5,115 bases of DNA from Armatimonadota bacterium (lineage in GTDB: Bacteria; Armatimonadota; Zipacnadia; Zipacnadales; UBA11051): contig JAUWOG010000225.1 in assembly GCA_030612305.1 (NCBI GenBank), forward strand, positions 1 to 5,115, written 5' to 3'. Each line of letters opens with the position of its first letter. Within the stretch, counting starts at the first letter, position 1. Shown in pieces: positions 1 through 3,089 of this stretch. The position numbers and the translations under genes were made by a program. The notes beneath the pieces are model-generated. The model did not search any database. It was not told the origin of the DNA and saw nothing but the letters and a program-made list of their open reading frames with translations.

Positions 1-21
1 GTGGCAGAGCCACGCTAGCTT

Positions 22-145
22 TGGAGTTTGGGGATGCTACGCATCTGGGGATGCTACGCATCTGGGGATGCTACGCATCTGGGGATGCTACGCATCTGGG
101 GATGCTACGCATCTGGGGATGCTACGCATCCCTGCGCAAACTCCA
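22..145. repeat. Six tandem copies of a 17-bp palindromic unit inside a 9-bp inverted repeat
   Basis: Six head-to-tail copies of the 17-bp unit GGGGATGCTACGCATCT run from 30 to about 131. The copies are identical except that the last base of the sixth is C. Each unit holds the near-palindrome GATGC-TAC-GCATC. The last copy (116-132) reads GGGATGCTACGCATCCC, a perfect 7-bp stem with a 3-nt TAC loop. The array is bounded by TGGAGTTTG (22-30) and its exact reverse complement CAAACTCCA (137-145), so the whole block is a nested palindrome. The simplest inference is that one hairpin element of about 40 bp expanded by slippage of its core. A further small hairpin, GTGGC-AGA-GCCAC, lies at 1-13. There are no spacers, so this is not a CRISPR array. 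I see no gene anywhere in 1-228. Confidence 0.95.
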
Positions 146-175
146 TGTCGCGCGGCTGATGCGGAAGAGAGAAGC

Positions 176-207
176 AGCCCACACCGGAGGTAATGGTGTG
201 GGCTTTT
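176..207. terminator. Probable intrinsic terminator, possibly bidirectional
   Basis: A perfect 10-bp stem, AGCCCACACC (176-185) and GGTGTGGGCT (195-204), encloses a 9-nt loop. Reading rightward it is followed by TTTT (204-207). Reading leftward the tail is pyrimidine-rich (GCTTCTCTCTT). It lies about 24 nt past the stop codon of the leftward 73-residue gene and so probably terminates that gene. The better T-run faces rightward, which suggests it also stops transcription entering across the repeat array from outside the window. Confidence 0.6.
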
Positions 208-228
208 GCGTGGGTGCATCCAGCGGCA

Positions 229-450
229 TCAGATGATGTGCTGGAGGAGGCGCTGATTGGCGCGGCGGACGATGCTGTCCATGAGTGCGGTCGGGACGGT
301 GTCGCCGCTGAGTTCGGGGAACTCGCTGCGGAGTGTGGCCATGACGACGTGGTGGTGACTGTCAGCGATGTAGCGGGTGAGCTCGCGCTCGATATGGCGT
401 CTGTTGACCCACTTGGTCAACGCGTACTCTATGCCTTTCCAGATGTTCAT
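229..450 (-). CDS. Small hypothetical protein, 73 residues
   Basis: I do not recognise this protein. The start is well supported: AAAGGAG (458-464) lies 7 nt before the ATG, and the reading frame ends in TGA. The product is short, basic in its first third (KWVNRRHIERELTRYI) and probably mostly helical, with no signal peptide, membrane segment or cysteine. A His run (SHHHVV, residues 31-36) is notable, but no metal site can be argued from it. It follows the Doc operon on the same strand, separated by about 138 bp that include a probable terminator hairpin at 494-523, so it is probably a separate unit. A short hairpin (CCGGC, 466-470, with GCCGG, 478-482) lies directly upstream of its ribosome site and might affect translation. 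An overlapping rightward frame (193-546) is rejected in its favour. Confidence 0.6.
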   Translation of the reverse strand: MNIWKGIEYALTKWVNRRHIERELTRYIADSHHHVVMATLRSEFPELSGDTVPTALMDSIVRRANQRLLQHII

Positions 451-493
451 GTCTGGGCTCCTTTACCGGCGCAGAAGGCCGGGAGAAATGCAA

Positions 494-523
494 CGTGCCC
501 CCTGCACAATGGCAGAGGGCACG
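494..523 (-). terminator. Probable terminator hairpin downstream of the doc operon
   Basis: CGTGCCC-C-CTGC (494-505) pairs with GCAG-A-GGGCACG (512-523). This gives an 11-bp stem with one internal mismatch and a 6-nt loop. Reading leftward, the direction of the doc operon, it is followed by TTGCATTTCT, a modest T-rich tail. It lies 66 nt beyond the doc stop codon. It is the strongest hairpin between doc and the next gene, which supports a terminator, although the T-run is interrupted. Confidence 0.5.
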
Positions 524-549
524 CGAGGTGTGGTGTAGATGTGTAGGGG

Positions 550-566
550 GGGATGTAAAGCATCCC
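550..566. repeat. Single 17-bp palindrome related to the left-end array
   Basis: GGGATGTAAAGCATCCC has the same length and the same outer arms as the perfect copy at 116-132. The two differ only at three central positions, leaving a 6-bp stem (550-555 with 561-566). It sits just downstream of doc. It overlaps the end of a second inverted repeat, CCGTAGC (565-571) with GCTACGG (588-594), whose right arm includes part of the doc stop codon. The pair could form the 3' end structure of the doc message, but there is no T-run. Confidence 0.6.
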
Positions 567-588
567 GTAGCGAAGTAGAGAGGTCAGG

Positions 589-987
589 CTACGGCTCAGG
601 GGCGTACTGGCGGGAATGAGCGCGCAGCCACTCGACGATCGCGGGCATCTCGATGCGCTTGTTGGCTACGTTGAGGGCGAAGTGGACGACGTCGTCGGTA
701 TCGTAGAGCAGTATCCAGTCATTGAATTCGAGAAATCCACCGGCTGCGATAAGGGCGGTGCGCTTGTTGCCGTCAATGAAGGGGTGGGTGTGGATAATGC
801 TTTCGAGTAGCGCGGCGGCTTTGTCGAAAAGGGTGGGGTAGAATTCCTCGTCACCCCACCCCGAGCTCATTCTGCCAACTGCGGCTTCGAGCAGGCCTGT
901 GTCACGGATGCCATGCAAGCCGCCGCCGCATTCTTCTATGGCCTCTGTGTGCCATTTCATCAAGTCGGCGACTGCAGGTATTACCAT
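589..987 (-). CDS. doc: Doc-type toxin (death-on-curing, Fic fold)
   Basis: A 132-residue protein, about full length for the Doc family. It carries the diagnostic active-site loop HPFIDGNKR at residues 68-76, with the catalytic-loop His68, Asp72, Asn74, Lys75 and Arg76 all present. Upstream is the GIRDTGLLEAAVGR segment (26-39), typical of Doc proteins. The rest is helical with no signal peptide, so it acts in the cytoplasm. Characterised P1 Doc uses the Fic fold as a kinase that phosphorylates EF-Tu and blocks translation; by homology this protein should do the same or AMPylate a target. The motif looks intact. The ATG lies inside the end of the preceding small gene: ATGGTAA contains both this start and that gene's TAA, an overlap of 7 nt. 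No strong ribosome site is seen, so translational coupling is likely, keeping toxin below antitoxin. Stop is TAG. Confidence 0.93.
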   Translation of the reverse strand: MVIPAVADLMKWHTEAIEECGGGLHGIRDTGLLEAAVGRMSSGWGDEEFYPTLFDKAAALLESIIHTHPFIDGNKRTALIAAGGFLEFNDWILLYDTDDVVHFALNVANKRIEMPAIVEWLRAHSRQYAPEP

Positions 988-1202
988 TTTGCCAACTCGG
1001 TGAGTGCGGCACGGTTGCGCTCCGCCGACCTCTTACCGGCTTCTTCAAAGGTCTGCGGCAGTGTCTCAGAGATGCAAGCGGCGCTGTCGTCGCTGCGCAG
1101 GTCGAGGGATTCCCTGATCGGCCTGAGGACAACACGTATTGAGGTGGCGGCGATTGCCTCCGGCTGCGAGGCGCGGTTGATGGAGCGGTTAGTGGTCGCC
1201 AT
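981..1202 (-). CDS. Small protein in the antitoxin position upstream of doc
   Basis: A 73-residue product starting MATTNRSINRASQ and ending LTELAKW. I do not recognise a Phd or other named antitoxin domain. The antitoxin role is inferred from position, size and coupling: it lies directly before doc, overlaps it by 7 nt, and has its own ribosome site (GGGAGAG/GAAGGA at 1205-1216, up to 9 nt before the ATG). The N-terminal 20 residues look disordered. A short strand/helix (SIRVVLRPIRESLDL, 21-35) follows, and a charged C-terminal helix (TFEEAGKRSAERNRAALTEL, 51-70) could be the toxin-binding segment, as in Phd, where the C-terminal part wraps the toxin. Its start lies within the 3' end of the Ntn hydrolase gene (14-nt overlap). 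An upstream in-frame start at 1301 was not chosen because it would run deep into that gene. Confidence 0.75.
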   Translation of the reverse strand: MATTNRSINRASQPEAIAATSIRVVLRPIRESLDLRSDDSAACISETLPQTFEEAGKRSAERNRAALTELAKW

Positions 1203-2004
1203 TTTCCTTCTCTCCCATACGGTCATATAGAAGGCGTGTGAATCGCCTGCACTTGACCCAGGTGAAGCCCTGGAACTCAGTGATGATGGCAATATCCACA
1301 TCGCCGCCCACGACAGGCAGCATCGGCGAGAACCCGTGTAGTCTGGCCGTGAGATGAATTAAGAACTCGGCATATTCGGCGGCGTCCTGAAGCGAAAACG
1401 CACTGAGATCAGGTGACGGCACAGTCTTGCCCGATGCGGCCCCGTCCCAGATGTGGCTGACGCAGTCAGTGTCACCGGATATGTTGCAGTCTATGCCTGC
1501 ATGTTCTCTACGGCTGATGGTCTTGCCAATGTACAACTCAATAGTCTTGGCCTGCTCGCTGTCGTAGCCGACGACCTGGGCGCCAACAGGTGCGAAGTCG
1601 TCCGCAGCATCCTGGAGGTTGCTGATGTCTTCCTGCAGTTGCTCCTGAAGATGAGTGCCAACGGCTTCGGCGACCTCAGACACGCCTGGGAAATCCGACG
1701 GCTGGGTAGAGCGTTCGAGCTTGCGGACATGATAGGTAAGGGTCTTGCCGGCGAGAATACCCTTGCCGAAAAGCCCGATACCGTATCGCCCATGAAAAGG
1801 TGTCAGCTTCTCGGTGACGGACGTGGTGCTCGTTGGTATCGGCATGGGCGGGAACGTCAGGTCCTTGATGTCAAAGGCTTCGTTGCAATGAGGGCAGGTT
1901 GCCTGCAGGTCGCCAGCTATGCCAAGCGTGCCGCTCATTGTTGAGAGACTGTCAGCGGCGATGACGATGCCGTCGGGTATTCTCAAGGACACTACAAGGC
2001 TCAT
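1189..2004 (-). CDS. Proteasome/HslV-like Ntn hydrolase with Ser after Met and a CxxC insert
   Basis: A 271-residue protein with the proteasome beta-subunit fold. The N-terminus MSLVVSLRIPDGIVIAADS lines up with proteasome beta subunits. Removing Met would expose Ser as residue 1, and the Asp at 18 then sits at proteasome position 17. Lys66 in TEKLTPFHGRYGIGLFG matches the catalytic Lys33 region. The separation is longer than usual because of an insert of roughly 30 residues that contains CPHC (37-40). The GAQVVGYD segment (141-148) and the C-terminal VVGGDVDIAIIT (231-242) are also characteristic. The start follows GGAGAGGG (2013-2020) by 8 nt. A GTG at 2067 in the same frame is rejected because it lies inside the promoter. 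It is the first gene of the operon with the small protein and doc. Likely role: cytoplasmic Ntn peptidase or hydrolase, substrate unknown. Thr is the usual nucleophile; Ser is unusual but chemically workable. Confidence 0.85.
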   Translation of the reverse strand: MSLVVSLRIPDGIVIAADSLSTMSGTLGIAGDLQATCPHCNEAFDIKDLTFPPMPIPTSTTSVTEKLTPFHGRYGIGLFGKGILAGKTLTYHVRKLERSTQPSDFPGVSEVAEAVGTHLQEQLQEDISNLQDAADDFAPVGAQVVGYDSEQAKTIELYIGKTISRREHAGIDCNISGDTDCVSHIWDGAASGKTVPSPDLSAFSLQDAAEYAEFLIHLTARLHGFSPMLPVVGGDVDIAIITEFQGFTWVKCRRFTRLLYDRMGEKENGDH

Positions 2005-2057
2005 CGGGCTTACCCTCTCCCAATATGCGCAGAACTGATGCTGCACGTGTGTATCAT

Positions 2058-2087
2058 ATTGTAGCACAAATCGTGCCTGTGCTGCCA
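2058..2087 (-). promoter_or_regulatory. Promoter of the Ntn hydrolase-antitoxin-doc operon
   Basis: Leftward extended -10: TGC-TACAAT (TACAAT at 2058-2063, TGC at 2064-2066). A weak -35, TGGCAG (2082-2087), lies 18 bp upstream. The expected transcript start is near 2051, leaving a leader of about 47 nt before the ATG at 2004. This places the alternative GTG start (2067) upstream of the transcript. Confidence 0.6.
2063..2083. promoter_or_regulatory. Candidate operator over the operon promoter
   Basis: Inverted repeat AGCACA (2063-2068), 9 nt, TGTGCT (2078-2083). Its 21-bp span covers the space between the -10 and -35 elements, with centres two half-turns apart to within a few bases. This is where a repressor, for instance the putative antitoxin alone or with Doc, would be expected to bind if the operon is autoregulated. 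No binding protein can be named from the sequence. Confidence 0.4.
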
Positions 2088-2108
2088 GATGGTGTGGGTA
2101 TCAGGAGG

Positions 2109-2879
2109 TCAGGGCTTGGGTGTATCGGTGGGGCGGAGGCGGATGGTGCCGGTGGTGGGGAGGTCGGTGGAGATGACCCGGTAGCCGAGGGCCTCGGCGA
2201 GTGCGCGGAGGTCGCAACGGGTGACGCCATGCTCGAGAACGGGATGGCAGAGGATCGGTGTGTCGGTGGCTGGGGAGCCGGGCTCGGGCTCGAGCATGAC
2301 GCGGAGGGAAGTCATGCGCTCTGCGAGCTCGCGGCGGGCCCAGTCGCGGGATATGCGGCGGCCCGGGCAGGACTTGTGGGCGACATCACGAGGGAGGAAG
2401 CGGCGGTCCGGGGGGAGGGCGTAGAGAGTGTGGACGGCAGCGAGGACGCGGAGAGCGGTGTCGAGAGCAGGAGGAATGGGGGAGATGCTCTGGACATCGA
2501 AATCGCCGATAGTCTCGATGCCGAAGGCGTAATGGTTGAAGAACTGGCGGTCGGGATGGGCGAGGGCGCGAACGTCGTCCGGGACCTGGTTCCAGGCTTT
2601 GGAGATGTAGGCGTGGGCGTAGTTGGTGGCGGAGAGTGGGCGGGCGTTATAGACCTTGCGGTCGGGTGTGGTGTAGGCGTTGGCTGCAATGTCGCGCCAG
2701 CCGCGGGAGTGGACATGGTAATCGCGGATGCGCTCGATGGTCTGGAGGCCTCGGTAGTCCTGAGCGCGGGGCCGGTATGTGTGGTGGAGAACGGTTGCCC
2801 TGATACTGCGGGCGGGTCGTTGTCGGGGCAGGTAGTCCTTGACGAATTGGGACAGGCTATGTGCGTCAATCTTGACCAT
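2109..2879 (-). CDS. N-acetylmuramoyl-L-alanine amidase-like protein (Amidase_2/PGRP) with altered zinc site
   Basis: 256 residues. The family cleaves the bond between muramic acid and L-Ala in peptidoglycan using zinc. Visible features: VLHHTYRP (30-37) with the first zinc His; YHVHSRGWRDIA (54-65), the usual segment before the core sheet; GIETIGDFD (120-128); and HKSCPGR (168-174) with the Cys ligand (C171) and Lys at C-2 (K169). The second zinc His, normally 8 residues before the Cys, is Pro163; the nearest His is H168. The catalytic Tyr of the T7 lysozyme type is also absent (AAN in place of GYH). The last 50 residues, with the core DLRALAEALGYRV (223-235), resemble the copper-amine-oxidase N-terminal-like domain often fused to cell-wall proteins. 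There is no signal peptide. The start was chosen by GGAGGT (2887-2892), 7 nt before the ATG; an upstream ATG at 2936 lacks a comparable site. It may be inactive, bind the wall only, or use another ligand. Confidence 0.88.
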   Translation of the reverse strand: MVKIDAHSLSQFVKDYLPRQRPARSIRATVLHHTYRPRAQDYRGLQTIERIRDYHVHSRGWRDIAANAYTTPDRKVYNARPLSATNYAHAYISKAWNQVPDDVRALAHPDRQFFNHYAFGIETIGDFDVQSISPIPPALDTALRVLAAVHTLYALPPDRRFLPRDVAHKSCPGRRISRDWARRELAERMTSLRVMLEPEPGSPATDTPILCHPVLEHGVTRCDLRALAEALGYRVISTDLPTTGTIRLRPTDTPKP

Positions 2880-2886
2880 GATAGTT

Positions 2887-2892
2887 ACCTCC
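2887..2892 (-). promoter_or_regulatory. Ribosome-binding site that fixes the amidase start
   Basis: GGAGGT on the leftward strand, 7 nt before the ATG at 2879. It is a near-perfect match to the 16S rRNA tail and supports this Met over the one at 2936, 19 codons upstream. No convincing promoter for the amidase was found. A TACAAT at 2898-2903 would start transcription inside this ribosome site, so it is not called. Confidence 0.75.
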
Positions 2893-2939
2893 GGGGCATT
2901 GTATCGGCGGTCGGTGGGTTCGTTGTGACAGGACAACTG

Positions 2940-2966
2940 TTGCAGTCGGGGAATCTCTGCTATAAT
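2940..2966 (+). promoter_or_regulatory. Promoter of the sensor gene
   Basis: Perfect extended -10 TGC-TATAAT (TATAAT at 2961-2966) with a candidate -35, TTGCAG (2940-2945), at a short 15-bp spacing. The extended -10 may compensate for the weak -35. The expected transcript start is near 2973, giving a leader of about 117 nt. The hexamers TGTTGC (2938-2943) and GCAACA (2971-2976) form an inverted repeat around the -10 element and could be an operator. The adjacent CAACTGTTG (2934-2942) is itself palindromic. Confidence 0.65.
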
Positions 2967-2987
2967 CGGAGCAACAGAGTCGAGCGG

Positions 2988-3004
2988 CGGACGCGTAGCG
3001 TCCC
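2988..3004 (+). repeat. Hairpin related to the left-end palindrome, in the sensor leader
   Basis: GGACGC-GTA-GCGTCC (2989-3003) is a 6-bp stem with a 3-nt loop. Compared with the reverse complement of the perfect array copy, GGGATGCGTAGCATCCC, the 17-bp span differs at the first base and at positions 5 and 13. The last two are paired in the stem: T-A has become C-G. The stem is therefore kept while the sequence changes. It lies about 16 nt after the expected transcript start, so it would form at the 5' end of the sensor message. Confidence 0.55.
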
Positions 3005-3089
3005 CTGGTTACACGGCAAAGGGCGACTGAGGTGGTTGGGTCTGGCAGTCGAGCATGAGGCCTTTCGAACAGTCAGCGGGGATGGACGA

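Noticed and set aside
30..131. Possible CRISPR array
   Set aside because: The units are 17 bp, directly contiguous, and have no unique spacers.
21..236. Rightward 71-residue open frame through the repeat array
   Set aside because: It only translates the 17-bp tandem repeat in rotating frames, has no ribosome site, and the repeat is not codon-phased.
193..546. Rightward 117-residue open frame
   Set aside because: It lies opposite the leftward 73-residue gene, which has a clear AAAGGAG site. The start of this frame lies in the loop and stem of a terminator hairpin, and the GGAGG before it is part of the loop.
1453..1944. Rightward 163-residue open frame
   Set aside because: It is antisense to the Ntn hydrolase gene, whose proteasome-like motifs settle the coding strand.
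2005..2067. GTG start giving a 292-residue Ntn hydrolase
   Set aside because: The GTG overlaps the extended -10 promoter, has no ribosome site, and would bury the Ser that aligns with the proteasome nucleophile.
2312..2869. Second leftward frame of 185 residues within the amidase gene
   Set aside because: Its Ser/Thr/Pro-rich product is the composition artefact expected from an alternative frame of a GC-rich gene; the amidase motifs are in the other frame.
2898..2903. TACAAT as an amidase -10 element
   Set aside because: Transcription would start within the ribosome-binding site, and no -35 is found at a proper distance.
2880..2936. Upstream ATG extending the amidase by 19 residues
   Set aside because: There is no ribosome site before it, while GGAGGT sits at ideal distance before the downstream ATG. 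The added residues look like neither a signal peptide nor part of the fold.
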